From Dromaius novaehollandiae (Eukaryota > Chordata > Aves > Casuariiformes > Dromaiidae), in NCBI RefSeq assembly GCF_036370855.1, contig NC_088113.1, positions 21,038,501 through 21,102,500 of the forward strand: 64,000 nt of DNA. The letters are read 5' to 3'. The notes under the pieces are model-generated. The model saw only the letters and a program-made list of their open reading frames with translations, ran no database searches and was not told the origin of the DNA. Made by a program: the position numbers and the translations under genes. This document shows, one piece after another, positions 49,632 through 62,589 of the stretch; the stretch's first letter is position 1, and each line of letters opens with the position of its first letter.

Positions 49632-50652
49632 CAGACCACATACTGTACCAGCAGAGCAGCAACATCAGAATTCTTTGCCCCAGATCATGTGCTTAACTGT
49701 AAAATACTCCACTTTATTCTTAGAGGACTCACTGGTTTCTTTTCATAAGCAAAAAGTACCTCTTCTTAAAGTGCACTTTGCAGAAGTTTCACTCTTTTTA
49801 CAGTGGGTTTGAGTTAGGAGCTCTTTCTCACTTTGTAGCGGAGCAGTATTCACATCTAGTTGGTATATTTAGGGAGCAAGAGGCTGAATATTTGGAACTT
49901 GTTGCAGAATGGTTTGCTGGTAAAACACTGGTTTGTGGAAAGACTCTTTTCTTGTATCTAAGATGGTGTGTAGTGGAGAAATTAAAGACTCTGACTCACA
50001 GAAAGATTGAGTTAATGTGAAATTGCAGCAGAGAAATTATAATTAAATGCCTTAAGAGTATTTAAAATATGCTTCCATATGCCAAATTGAAGTAATGTGA
50101 CAGGAGATTTTATGTGCTTCATACCGGGGTAGACACTTGTTTGACTCCATACACTGCTGTTTGAGAGGCCTTGCATGGCAGCCGCCTTTGTCAGCAAGTG
50201 CTCAAAAGGGGCTATTAAATCAAAACTCCATTCCTATGTAAAGCTGCTTACTAAGTGATTAGTTCTCGATGAAATAGGCCTTACTGTTGCCTGTCACAAG
50301 ATTAGAGGGAGTATGAACAGCTGAGACACATAAATTACCTTGAAGAGCGCTAAAGCCTTTTTCTGTGGCATTGTGGCTAATGACTTTGCCAAAATGTACT
50401 GTGTTTTCTGTAAAACAAAAAACAAACAAAAGGGCATCTACTATTATTGCCTAAAAGTAATTTTTTTCCTGGCTCTTGTTTCTCCTTGTCCTGTTTCTGT
50501 TTGTTTTTGTTGGTATACCTTCTGGTATCTCACTGGTTCTTTTCCCCATTCCAAGGAGTGCTGGTCAAATCAAATGGTTGTAACAGAGTTTGCACTGTGC
50601 AACTATCTTAAAATGAAAGTGAATCGAGCACATGAGGATAAACTTTCTGTGT

Positions 50653-50653
<1 letters not shown>

Positions 50654-50694
<41 letters not shown>
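50654..50694. repeat. Poly-T run (41 T)
   Basis: Uninterrupted T run within the MAPRE1 3' UTR. No element body or target-site duplication was seen beside it. Confidence 0.95.
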
Positions 50695-50699
<5 letters not shown>

Positions 50700-51234
50700 C
50701 AGGGTGTATCTAATAATACTTGCCAGTTCAGTAATCTTCTGGGGTCAAAACTAAAAAGGTGCTGGCTAACAGAGCTAATGTTATTGCAGAAAATACAGTA
50801 CTGAGACTAACTTAAATATTAATATTTAAAGTACTTTCTTTAACTGTCTTTTTTTTCTTGCTATCATGCCCCTCATTACTTTTGTGTTTGGCAAGATCCT
50901 GCAAGACTTCTGATCCCCCTTCACTACTGAGATTGATCAGTCCTGTTGTGCTTGTATTCATTTGTTTCTGGTGGTAGCTTGTCCTAAAATGTGTGTAGGA
51001 GAGCATTTTATGGTAATTGTTGTGTAGTGCATGAATCTTTGTGAAATTCAGAGAAAAACCCAAATTCAGTGAATGCCAAAAAATGCAAGTATCTAGCCAT
51101 TGTTTAAAATTGCAGTGGTGCTATTTCTCTTGTGGCCTTTTAGACTTTTGTTGCCCTGAAACTCCATTTTACTGAGAAACCATATTTGACTTGGATTTTT
51201 CTTGACAGGGTTTTTCTATTTTAAGCGGTTTCTA

Positions 51235-51240
51235 AATAAA
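51235..51240 (+). terminator. MAPRE1: MAPRE1 poly(A) signal
   Basis: AATAAAGTTCTG after TTTCTA, followed within 25 bases by a GT-rich stretch (GTGTCACGTC). Confidence 0.8.
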
Positions 51241-54200
51241 GTTCTGTATTTCAAGAGTGTCACGTCTACTGGATTCTCTCGTATTTTCAGACATGATCAG
51301 GCAAATCACAATAGTTTAATTCTGAAGCTTGCAGGACCTGGAATATCAGCTTTTGTTCCCCAGTCCTAGTTACATTCATTGCTAACTGGACTAGCAGTAA
51401 TGTTGAAACTTTCCTTGGAGTAGGCTGGGGAAAACATCACTTACTCTTCATTCTTTCCCAAGCAGATGAAATGTGACTGTATTGTTGGCTTCTTCCTTTT
51501 GAAGGTGTAAGAATGGGGTTGGATAATAGGAACACTGTCAGGCGACTTTAAATGGTGGAATGGCTAAAACAGTGGTTATAAACAAGATGTTAATTGTGGC
51601 ATCTGTCACCAGTGTGAGCAGATTGACTCTTAACCTAGTTGTTTTGTTTCAGTTGGAGTATGTTTTGTAGATGAGCTTAAATGTTATTTTTACAGATGTG
51701 TACACTGACCAGCTTCTCAGAGAAGTGCTTGTGTGATGTGTCTGACTTTGAAGTTGGAAGCATTCCCCAAAAGGCTTATCTATCATGGTGGAGAACCCTA
51801 AGCGTTCTACAGATGCTTTATTCTGAAGAATAGGCATTGCTGGCAGTGCCTACTGATATTGCAATATTGGTGTTGGACTACAGAAGCACAGTTGTAGAAT
51901 GAGGGTTTTTTGATGCACATAAAATCTTCTTTACCATTACTTGTTCACTTTGAGATCAAAAGCATACTATTTTCAACTCCATTCTTCCACCAACTCAAAG
52001 CAAAAGATGGCAATGATTTGTGACTTAAGATGACTTCTGGGGTGTTTCAGTACTCTTGATGGTTCAGTTGCACATTGGAACGTGGTTGCTTCAAGTCCCC
52101 CCACCCTCAAGATTGCGTGGAACTGTGAAGTGCTGAGATAATCAGATGGGTCAATTTTTGTTCTCTGCTACTAGAAGCAAGCAAATATACTTTAATGCTA
52201 AGAGAATGATGAGTCAGAAGTAGTGCTGGTGCTCCTTGACCATGTGAGACTGTTCAATGTGTGAATCTATTGGATGTGCATTATAAAACTAAATTGAAGC
52301 TGCAGTCTTGAAAGTCAAATGCTGCTAAGATTTCCAGTTGCTTACATGCCTTTTGTACCACCAAGATGAGTTATAAATAGAACGGACAAACTCATACGGT
52401 CAACTTACCTGTCTACGTTATAGATACCTTGGCATAATCTTTTTTAATGTCCTTTTTGAAAGCAAGCAACCACAACAAACCCAACTCAAACCCATAAACT
52501 TAACATAGCTACTCTGTTACGCTGGTACAGTATATGCTGTTAAATATTGAATGCTCACCTGCTGGAACAATTCAGATAGCATCCAGCCTTTCTTAGGGTC
52601 TTAGTTTTATCAGATATTTGAAAAGTGAACAGAACGGAAGAACCAAAAGCTCACCTTTCCTTTCTGTACCGACATGTCTTACAGGTGGGCTTGTGGATGT
52701 TTTTTTAACTTTTATTGTTCAATCTTTTCAAAATTCCTGGTTTGCAATGACAATTCTTACTGTAACTGTTAAAAGCCTTCAAATAAAGGCCAATAACTTA
52801 CTCACTGTTGTATCATATCACTATTTAATGTGACTGCTTAAGCACTCGGTGATCTCGTAGATTAATGTCTGTCCTCAAGAACAAGTGTATCCTTGAGGGG
52901 TGTGTGGGGGGTTGTTTTTTGTTTTGTTTTTTGCTTTTTTCCTTTCCTTTTTTCCTCTTTGACAACATCCTCCTATGGATAAGGCTGGGATCTACTTCTC
53001 ACAAGGGGAAGATTTTTAGCAAATTGGTGTGAAAACCTAATGAGGTTTTCAGGCTGTATTGGTGACACAGACTATTCTCAATTTGTATAGTAGTGCAAGA
53101 AATACAGGGAATGATGATATGGGCCTAACACAGTTGATAGGATAACTTGCATGCCTAGAACTTTAATTCAAGGTAGTAGCTTTTTGGCAAAGCACAGGTT
53201 GAGATGAAAAAAGAATAATGTTGCTTCATGTGTGTGAGCCTTAGGTCAAGTATATCCCTTTCAGAGTTGGGGGAATGTAAAAACTGTGTAAAAGGACTTA
53301 AGGTGGAAAAAGAACAAGCGCTCTGGCAAAATTCCAGCATAGTAGATCAGCAAATCAGTGGGGTTTGGTGGTTGGAATCTTGTGAACAACTGGAAAAATC
53401 TACCAAACTACAGGATTTTATTATTACAGGGAATGCAAGCTGCCCAGGTACCTGAGAAAAAGGAAAGTGCAGCAGGGCGCATGTGGATTGTTAGCAGGAG
53501 AGCTGAAGAATTTACTGATCTTCTGATGCAGAAAGCAGAGAAAGCAACAAGACAAAGATGTTGCAGATCCAGTTCTGGTCAACGAATGTGAAATGGCAAG
53601 CAGCTTGGATTAGAGTATGGAATACTGAAGCTGACGGTCCTTAGGACAGAGGCAACAAAAATACAAACCATGGCTTTGCAGAAGGGAGGCCTCAGACTCG
53701 GTTGGTAAGTAAGATCTGGGATGAGATTTTGGAATTGTGGCTGTCAGTTCCTTGCAGAAATTGATACTAAGCCCATTAACTATCCAAATGTGGAGGAAGG
53801 AAGTGTGTTAAACAAATGTGACAAGAACACAAAGAATATATAGAGAATAAGCACTTAGAGAAGGTTGCAGTCATAAAGGAACAGGATAAATGTATAGGGA
53901 CAAAATCAAGCATGGTATGAAATGCTTGACAAATAAAACTTGGAAGAAACCTGATGTGAGAACACTTTTTAAGGAAAGGAAGCAGAAGTGCAATATTCTA
54001 TACTTAAAGAGGGATAATCAGTGCACAAGTACAGCACAGTGAATATGTGATTACATAGCAACTCTGCAGAAAAGCTGGAGTTTTAATACAGGCAATGTGC
54101 ATCTAAAGAGATGGAAAACAAATGGGTTGTCTTTTTTGGGTAATAGCTGTTTAAACTGAAGGATCAGACTATCTGGAGGAAACAGCATTTTTGCTGAAGC

Positions 54201-54540
54201 TATGCATCCTTATACTATCATTAAGACAGAAAACTGTATCTTCCAAGAAAGTGTTTTTTCTTCTTTTTTCCTTAGTAGAGCAGGAACAAGTTTAACTTGG
54301 CCCTTGAAATTTCCTAAGACCAAAAGGAAAGTCTAGAGAGGGCAATTCCAGCCTTATGTCATAAGGGGGGAATAACTGACCAACTTTTTTCCTTCCACTT
54401 TTTCTCCCCTCCTTGGGGGGCATCTTTCAAAGCTCTGTAGAGACAAAGGCCACTTTCTTAAAACTAGCTCTTTTCCCTTACTCACTAAAGCTGGCTAGCT
54501 TCTCAATAGTGGCCTTACCAAAAAAAAAAAAAAAAGTGTG

Positions 54541-54656
54541 TGTTTATATACATATACGTATGTATATACATATACATATACGTATGTATATACATATACA
54601 TATACGTATGTATATACATATACATACACGTATGTATATACATATACATAAACATA
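54541..54656. repeat. 24-bp AT-rich tandem repeat
   Basis: CGTATGTATATACATATACA-type units start at 54557, 54581, 54605 and 54629 with exact 24-bp spacing, after a run of about 15 A. Each unit is nearly self-complementary, so cruciforms are possible. Confidence 0.95.
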
Positions 54657-55429
54657 AAAATTGTGGCTGACCTCTTGGAACTATAGAAAACAGGAACTGG
54701 TGTGATTTCTGTTTTTAAGTCTGTGAGAGATGTTTTGCAAACATCTTCCTCTTGAAAGTAATTTTGTAAAATGGTTGTCTGTCAATCTTCTGATAGTGCT
54801 CTGGCTCTGGTTTTGTCCCAGGGAATACATAAGAATGAATGGACATTTGGGAGGCTTTGAATCTCATGAGACTGCATGGATATAAATCTCTTATTCAAAG
54901 CTCTGCAGATTGATATTTATGAAGTGATGAACAAATGAAGCTAAAATGGGGGGGACAGCGGAGTTGGGTCTATTTTCAAAACTTGAATACAAAGCCATAT
55001 TTCATCTTGGCATTTCTCTCAAAGAGGGGTTTGAGAAAAAGGAAGAAAGTGGACTGAGAGTTCTGTGATAGCGGCTGCAAGGACTAGAGTGAGACTCCAC
55101 GGCAGCCTTGCACAAGGGTAGAGTAGGGTGAAGAGCTAGAGCAGGAACCCTGGGAGCTGTTTCCCTGGGACCTCAGGAGCAGCGTGGATGTGTTCTCAGA
55201 GGACCTTCTGTGTCTAATTATCGTTACATGGGAAAGTGCTTTTAGAGAACAGCTGAAGAGGAACTCCTTTATCCATCAGGGTATCCATCCTCTGGGGCAG
55301 GATTAATAAAATCCCTGATAAATTGGTCAAGAGAATGATGGAAGGAGGAGTCTCCCTTGAAGTCCTTTAGCTGTTGAGAATCTGTAGAACCGTGATATAA
55401 CAGACCTCGCTCATGACTTCACGTTCAGG

Positions 55430-55546
55430 TCCCCAGCGGATACGCAAGGGAAGCGGGAACAGAAGAAACGTGTTGCTGCAGTGGTCAGTAGCCCCACAAG
55501 AGACCCAGGGTCCTCCAGAAGCAGTGTTTTACTCTGGCGTGGTTAG
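55430..55546 (+). other. Unassigned open segment with splice-like acceptor
   Basis: Follows TTCACGTTCAG. The frame from 55430 reads SPADTQGKREQKKRVAAVVS and then SPTRDPGSSRS before a stop at 55544. Basic and plausible as a linker exon, but it matches no protein I know. Confidence 0.15.
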
Positions 55547-58500
55547 TGTTGCAAGAGGGGGCACAGAGCTCGTCAACTGGGGGAAGCTAATTCCCTTCTT
55601 CAGAGAAGGTTTTTCTTTTTTTTTTCTCAATCTGCCTAGAAATCCCAGTCATAGAAGATCCTTATTAGATATTTGAATGGATGTCAAAGTGCTTAGGAGC
55701 TTTCAGTTTCCCCACATGTAATAGGGGAATGAAAGATCACTTTCTTACTGCAGTTTTACTATGGTTTGTCCAAGTCACGTGGGCCCGGGAGGTTACGTGT
55801 GCAGGTGATCAGCGTGTGCTGGGCTCTGTACTGCCGTGGCTACCCTGATAGCACTGTCTGCACTGGCTAATCTTAAGCTAGTTTGGGTGTGAGCTGTGGT
55901 CAAGGCATTGTCGTGGCGAGCATGTTCATAGGGTTATTTCTATTTGTTTGAACTTTCAGGGTAGACTTGGTCTGCTCTTGTTTAATGATCTTTGTCTTCA
56001 AAAACAGCATGAGGTAAATGAATGCCATGATGTGGATGAATAGAGTGCAAAAGTCTGCATTCTTTAGCTCTGTTGAAACATAGTTTGGATGGGCTCAATG
56101 AAACAGCTACAATGGGTCCCTTTTTCAAAAAAAACAGAACAAAACAAAAATACCAGAACTTACATCGCTTTAGTTTTTTTATGGAAGAATCAGTAGTTAC
56201 AAGCTTACATTAATGTATTGAAATCAGTAGATACTGTGCACCCTGGCAGCCAAATCTCCAGGAGGGGGGATGTTCTCAGAGCCATTGCAGATGGGAGAAA
56301 AGTGTTTTCTCCTGCACTTGAAGCTTGCTGCAATGCTCTTTGATCAGAATTACTCTGTGCCCAATTATCCCTGCTTTCGAGGCTGTGCTCAGAGCAGGAT
56401 ACATCCATGTTTACATAATGCTTCTGCAGGGAAGATCTTGTTTTCAGCACTGAGCGAAATACTCTGAGGGCTCTGCTAGCTTTACCGTGTCGCTCTCCGG
56501 GCAAATGAGCCCCAAGATGCCCCAGTGCTTCAGCTGCTCCGGAGAGGCGGCTGAGAGTCAGCTACATCAGCTGCATCCAGCAGGGTTTGATGCCCCCTCT
56601 AGCCAGATAACGTTCTGGCAGCTGCACCACAGCTATGAATTGAAACCTGTACTGCTAAAGATGTGTTCAAATTTGTTATAAAGCATTATCAAAATAGAGT
56701 TTTCATGCTTGCATTATCATAAGTTTCTCTCAGTTCTGCTGTCACATCTTTAGTCTGCTTACACTAGTAAGAGATTTTAGCATGGTTACCTTGGATTGTA
56801 AAGCTTTTGTAACAGGCTATTTCTTATAGCTGCAGATAGTTTGTCAGAAATACCCTGGAAAACACTCTTAAAAGGTTAGTTCCTGTCCTGCAACTCTTCC
56901 TCCTTTTCTGCAAGACATAATTATGAGATTCTAAGTGTCACAAAAAGTCTGTGCGATCTGTTTTCGAATCGTACCGTTTTTCAGGCTACGAGGTTTTCAG
57001 ACGGAGGTCAAAGGCTGTCTTCCACAGACATCTCCCATGCCTGACAAGTGGAAGATAGGATTGCTTCTGAGTACTTACAGAAATTGGCAAAAGGATTTCA
57101 GGTGAGGCTGGAGGTGATGATGCAGTTCATTCCAGAGCATTTCAGTATTTAATGGCTTTTCTTTTTGTTGTCCTAATGTTTGGTAACTCTTTCACAATTG
57201 CTATGAATAAAGAGAAAGTGGATAGCAGAGATGTATGTTTTGTTATCTTAATTCTATAATATGAAGGCAGAATGCAAGTTCTAAGAGGCCAAAAGAACAA
57301 AATTGGCAGGCTCTAGATTTTGACTTTTGGAAGGTGATTCACGTTAGGTAAAGTCACCTATGAAGATACTGGTGATGCAGGTACAGTACAGTATTCCAGA
57401 ATCTTTCTGCTGCAAACAGATTAATACTTAATCTTCCCCCAACCCAGACTGGTTATTGTGGTATTATCACCTCAGTTTTACAGATGGAGAAACTTGGCTC
57501 AGGGAGGCTGTGATTAATCGTACATCATACAGGAGTTTAGTAGTGGATGTAGGCATAAATCTCAACTTTCCAGTTTCCCCGTCGTACTCTTTTTTTGATA
57601 GATATCCTGATGTTCACCTGCTATGATGGTTAGGCTTTCTTCCCATGTCTTTGTGCTTCTAGGTATCCTTTGACATGCACTGATCTGAACTGGATTGCCA
57701 GACATATCCGATAAGATGTATCTGCTGTAACTGCACAGTTTTTGGATATGATTTAGGATCTGTCTTTGAATTTTGATTCACATAGACTGGTAGCAGTATC
57801 ATTTCCGAGATTTATATATACAGTTACTTTAAAGTGGATGTTCCTAAGGAGATGCTGTGTTAGATTCACTGGGAATATTTAACATAGACTACACAACAAA
57901 GTGGCTGGGAAACATCACTCAAAATATTTGATGAAAATGGAGCTCCGCCCTGCCCATTAACTTATGATATGGTCTTTATGAAAAATCTAACTTCATTTCT
58001 TCCTTCAAACTTTCAATATTGAAAGACAGTTTTAAAAATCTCCATTTTGAATGTTACTAGGGCAAGGCAGTAGCTGCAACATGTTATTCCATTTTGGTAA
58101 ATTTAGGAAAACTTAGGTTAGTAGGTGGTATTCACAAGACAGTTTTAACACTTAGAAGTTACATAGTGGTTTGTTCTGTGCGCAAAATTATTGCAGCTAC
58201 ATATGTGAATTGGAAAATGACGTGTATAAATGGCCAGTTTTAAAATAACCGTATACCACATCTCTCTGGGTGCATAATGGCAATAAACTATGTGCGTAGT
58301 TTAGACTTCCAATAAATGTATTTGCTGATGTGGAAACTGTAGAAATCTGCCACAGGATTCTTTCTTTTTGAGGTCACCTTTGATACAATAATATTATGAC
58401 ATGCCTTCTTCATGATATCTTTTCTCAGTAATGAATTATCTGGCTGAGTACAGCTCTCAGTTTATGCTTGTTTTCACAGGTTTGGATATGAATAAGTTCT

Positions 58501-59309
58501 GCATGTCAAAGAGATAATAGAGAAAACTGACAATAAAGACATTCACGAAGACTGACACTGATTGTGATGGCTTTATAGCCTGTGTAATGGTACTGTCCTC
58601 TGAGATGAAAGATGAGGGCTAAGGAATAGTAGTTGCAAAAGTAGTTTCCTGATTTATTTAAAAAAACACAAAAATCGAACATCATTTGTTACTGACGGTA
58701 GGGTAGTGTTTATTTTCTTAGCCATCTTCCATAATTCTTGCTCTGTCAACACCACAGAACCTGAGATAATTAATTCTGCTCTCCCTTTGATACCGTGCTA
58801 ATGAAATCACTGTCTGCCATACAGGAAGAATAGCTGGACTATGTGCTACAGGAATTCAGAAGCAAGGATAACACGCTGAAAAGCAAATCTCACCTGCTCT
58901 TTAAGATGCCTATGGAAGTAATCCCAGGGTAAGACATCTTTGAGGAGCAGTCCTGCACTAAAAGCTACTTGTATTTGTCTTCCACTTAAATGGTTCTCCT
59001 GTGATGCAATGAAAAATGCCTACTACTTAAGCATTCATTTTACATCAAAGAGAAAACATGAGCATCTTCCAAATGAAACTGGCTTAATAAGCCAGGCCCT
59101 AATTTAAGAACAATGTCTATTATAAGATAATAGATTTGGTGATAAATGACTGCTTGAAATGGGTTCCCTTTTGTGTTTAGTCAGTCTGGTTTGACTATTG
59201 TATGTAAAAGCATCAATTTAGTGGATTGTCTGTTACAACAACAAACCAGAGTATAAGATATGACAGCTATTCTCCTTCATGGCTTGGAGATTTACAGAAG
59301 TAACATGGC

Positions 59310-59500
59310 CTATTAAGGAAGATTAAAAGAACTGAAGTTAATCTAGCCTAGAGAGGAGAAGTCTGCAGTGAGGCTGGAGGAAAAGACTTATGCCACATGA
59401 GTGGCTGCAAGAAGAGAGTCTGACTGTGTTTATGGTGAAAAGGACACAAGATCGTGGAATTACCTTTCAGATATTCATATGAGAAAACAGGATTTTTTTC
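59310..59500 (+). mobile_element. Possible old CR1 LINE 3'-region fragment
   Basis: AACTGAAGTTAATCTAGCCT, AGAGAGGAGAAGTCTG, then GTGAAAAGGACACAAG and CAGATATTCATATGAGAAAA follow, in order, the CR1 stretch that reads roughly 'GCTGGGATTGTTCAGCCT, AGAGAAGAGAAGGCTC, GACAGGACAAGAGGACACA, GATATTAGGAAAAA'. Strongly diverged, and the typical ATTCTATG 3' repeat is absent. Confidence 0.3.
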
Positions 59501-60417
59501 CCCCCTAATATCAAAGGCAGGGCAATAGTAGTACACGAATGTCTAGAAAGGATGCAAAGGTTTGACAAACATCTATCAGAGAGGTAGATCTTGACCGACT
59601 GACTAGAAGAGCCATTTTCTTTCCTGCCTTGTGTGGCAGTTTGCAAAGCTGCATGTACAGGCTCTGCTCTGCAGTGCTCATAGTTTGAAGCCACATTGCA
59701 AAAGCTGACCAAACTCACCAGCTGCACTTTGGGCCCCAGAGTCAGTTACTTTCTGTTCAGACAAGCAGATGTGCTCCTGTCTAAATATATTGAAATGCAC
59801 CAGAGGCAGAGGGGGGATTATGCCCTCTTCATCCTTACCACCCTGCTTCATTTCTCCTCTCGCTTCCTTCTCTTTCTCAGGGTCCCAGGCCTTTGGAAAC
59901 TTAGTTTTTCCTGAGCCAGAGATGGTTTAAAGGCAGGTGTGAGATAGGTGGAGAAAGAGCTTGGAGTCTGTCAGGACAGTTCCTGATGGTGAGCAGGGAA
60001 GGAATCCTGCTCCACTGGTGTGATGCATTCAAGCTGCTCTGTGCTCTCTCCGTAGGTAGACAGTCATGGATCTGACTGATGGAAGGTCTCAACTTCTCTC
60101 TGATCAGCATAGCAGCGATGCTCAGTGTTTCCTTACTGGGGGACCTTCCCTTCCCTTTTCCTGTTTAGCAGTAAAAGGGGTAGCTGGGGTCCTGTCCTCT
60201 GCCCAGGGAGCTTATCCCGTGGTAGACTGGAGCGCGTGCCTAGTGCAGGTGTCTGCTCTCTGTATTTATTGCTGTTTCTGTATCTGTAAATCTTGTCAGG
60301 AGCGGCTGCTCCAAGGGTAGAGATGCAGCACAGAGCAGTTGCAAGCAGCTCTGAAAAGGAAGCTTGGCCCATTTTGTGACCTTTTCCTAAGTCACTTTAA
60401 GTCAGAGCCTGTCGATT

Positions 60418-60431
60418 GGGGGGGGGGGGGG
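60418..60431. repeat. Poly-G run
   Basis: About 14 G followed by T, in an otherwise mixed sequence. Confidence 0.9.
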
Positions 60432-60859
60432 TGGCTGTGTTCTCCCCCACCCTCTAGAATGAAGCAAGGTGGCAGAAAGGGGTGTGAATTTATGTTTGAA
60501 GATGTGTGTGAGAAATGCTTTCCTTCTGTGTTGCTACTACTTTCCTGAAAACTTTTTAGGAACTGTAAGAGGGAAAACAATTTTTCACATAAGGAAAATT
60601 TTTTCATTAATTTCCCTGGAGAGTCTGTTTAAACAGAAACATCTGGTCTCAGCTCAAATTACTGCCTGCTAAGTCAACTGTTCTAGACTGAGCACGGGAT
60701 AACGAATTGGCCTTGAATGCTGGAGAGGTGCAATTAGACCCTTGAATCCTGTTTTTTCTCCATCCTGTCATTAGTGATCTTCAAACTAATATTCTTTGTA
60801 GGGTTTTTCTTGAACTTTTTGTTTTTCTGTAAAGGCTATCATGGATTAAAAAAAAAAAA

Positions 60860-61088
60860 GTCTGACTTGCAACTCTTTTGGTGTTGAGTTCATCCCAGAA
60901 CAGAGGCGCAAGGAAGCCCATTTGTCACTTAAAGTGACAGTGAAGTTCATGGAGTGGCAGATGGTTGGCACCCTTTTTGCCTGAATTCTGAGAACAACTG
61001 GTTTCCTCTTCTCCACAGCTTGACCAGACCAATCGAGGACTACATCAAAAGATGCGGGTGTCGGAGCAACTTGCTGAGTATAGCATCT
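60860..61088 (-). other. Unassigned open segment on the minus strand
   Basis: From an acceptor-like TTTACCAATAG the minus strand stays open for about 75 codons, including SFDVVLDWSGQAVEKRKPVV and CHSMNFTVTLSDKWASLRLC. It overlaps a good plus-strand acceptor (GTTTCCTCTTCTCCACAG at 61018) that leads into an 86-nt open segment (61019-61104, donor ATTG/GTAAAT). Only one strand, or neither, can be real. No family recognised. Confidence 0.18.
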
Positions 61089-61334
61089 ACTGATCGAACT
61101 ATTGGTAAATACTTACAAACGTTACTGCCTGTTCTGGAGCTGGGCATAGTGTCTTGACCTCTGAAGTCAGAGGGAACTATACCCTTGTTGTCAGTTGGTT
61201 TGTGATTTTTGTATTTGAGTATATTGTCGGCATGTTTAATACTGTGCATGCTTGTGAATCGCTGTCAAAATGGGTGCCCGTACTCAAGCTTAAAAATGTT
61301 TATCTCTGTGTAAAAACAGACTGCTGTCAACATG

Positions 61335-61475
61335 TCAGTAGTTCTGTTTCATAGGATCTCTCTCTGTAAATGTGGCATAGAATTCTTCAGTATCAGTCAC
61401 AACAAATGTGACAGGATCTTTTGCCTCATTGAGTTGGACAGCTGCATCACAGCCTTGAATTACGGGTAGGATGCT
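61335..61475 (-). other. Unassigned open segment on the minus strand
   Basis: Minus-strand frame reads QGCDAAVQLNEAKDPVTFVV then TDTEEFYATFTERDPMKQNY and stops. Looks like protein by composition. No convincing acceptor and no family match. Confidence 0.15.
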
Positions 61476-61852
61476 TCTCCAAATGGGCAGATGACTTATT
61501 TACAGCAGGACTTTGGATGAGAAGTCTGTGCCTCCCTTCTGTGAAAGAGATCCTTGAGAAAAAAACATGCTTATGAGCTCTCATTGCATTCCCTGGAGTA
61601 TAAAAACAATGCTCACTGTTTCTAGGCTCTGCACTCCTAACTCTTGGAGGCAATTCTCAGTGCTGGGGGTTAGAATTTGTGCTTTTGGTTGGCAGGGAAT
61701 AAGCTCCACATGGATCATGCTGCAGTGTCTGGGGTGGCCGTTGTGTGTGATGTAATGGCAGTGGCAAAGTCCAGGTAGTCACCACTTTGTTACTTGGGTA
61801 TTAATTCAGGTTCCTACTCACTGCTCATTCATGCTTTGCAAGCAGTAAGGCC

Positions 61853-61865
61853 TTTTATTTTATTT

Positions 61866-61896
<31 letters not shown>

Positions 61897-61899
61897 TTA
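61853..61899. repeat. (TTTA)n microsatellite
   Basis: About ten tandem TTTA units preceded by a T/A-rich stretch. Confidence 0.95.
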
Positions 61900-62589
61900 C
61901 TTCCCACCACTGAATGGTATGGAGACATGTCAGGGGCACAATGGGATTAGCTTGCTGGTGGTGCTTTAAACGTGTTTTGCTCAGAGTAGAGACCAAACCC
62001 CAAACTTTTTCATGAATATGACCAGCACTGAATAGAAACAGTTTTCTTGCTTCTACTTGGTCCTTCGTCCATCCAGTGCTGTGACCAGGATTCAGTGCAA
62101 GTTCTGAAAGAAGAAAAACAGACAATGCACATTTCCGAGTGCCAGAGTTTCTCTTTTTCATTGGTTGAAATGAAGAAATTGTCTTCAACACTGTGTAGAA
62201 GAGGCAAGTTCTCACTGACCTTACCTGGTGTTTACCCGTGAGTCTAGCTGAGAGCTGAGTGTGCTATAATCTTGGGGCAAACTTGTCTCTCTGTGCTTCA
62301 CTGTTATGAAAGGCAGTGAGGAAAAGCTGATATTTATCACTGAACTAGTAAACTGCAAATCTAATGTCTAGCTGTCAGAATGGTCTGCATGTCTGATGCT
62401 CTTTGGAAATCATTTTCAGCTTCTAGTGCCTCATGTGCTACGTGCATTCATGTACCTTTAAATGGCATGCACACACATGCAGGGCATCTGGCACAGCGGG
62501 GTTTCTGGGCGCTTGCATAATATAAATATTAATAATAGTAGGCCAGTGGCACTCCTACTTCTCTTCTTCTACCATCTTCCTACACCAAA

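Larger units (their letters stand above)
49632..51258 (+). other. MAPRE1: MAPRE1 3' UTR
   Basis: 1.6 kb of AT-rich sequence from the stop to about 20 bases past AATAAA at 51235-51240. It contains a 41-base T run (50654-50694). Confidence 0.75.
51259..60850. other. AT-rich region downstream of MAPRE1
   Basis: No recognised gene. It holds a second AATAAA (about 52785), a 24-bp AT-rich tandem array (54541-54656), a possible old CR1 fragment (59310-59500) and a G-run (60418-60431). One open, basic, splice-flanked segment (55430-55546) is listed separately. Confidence 0.5.
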
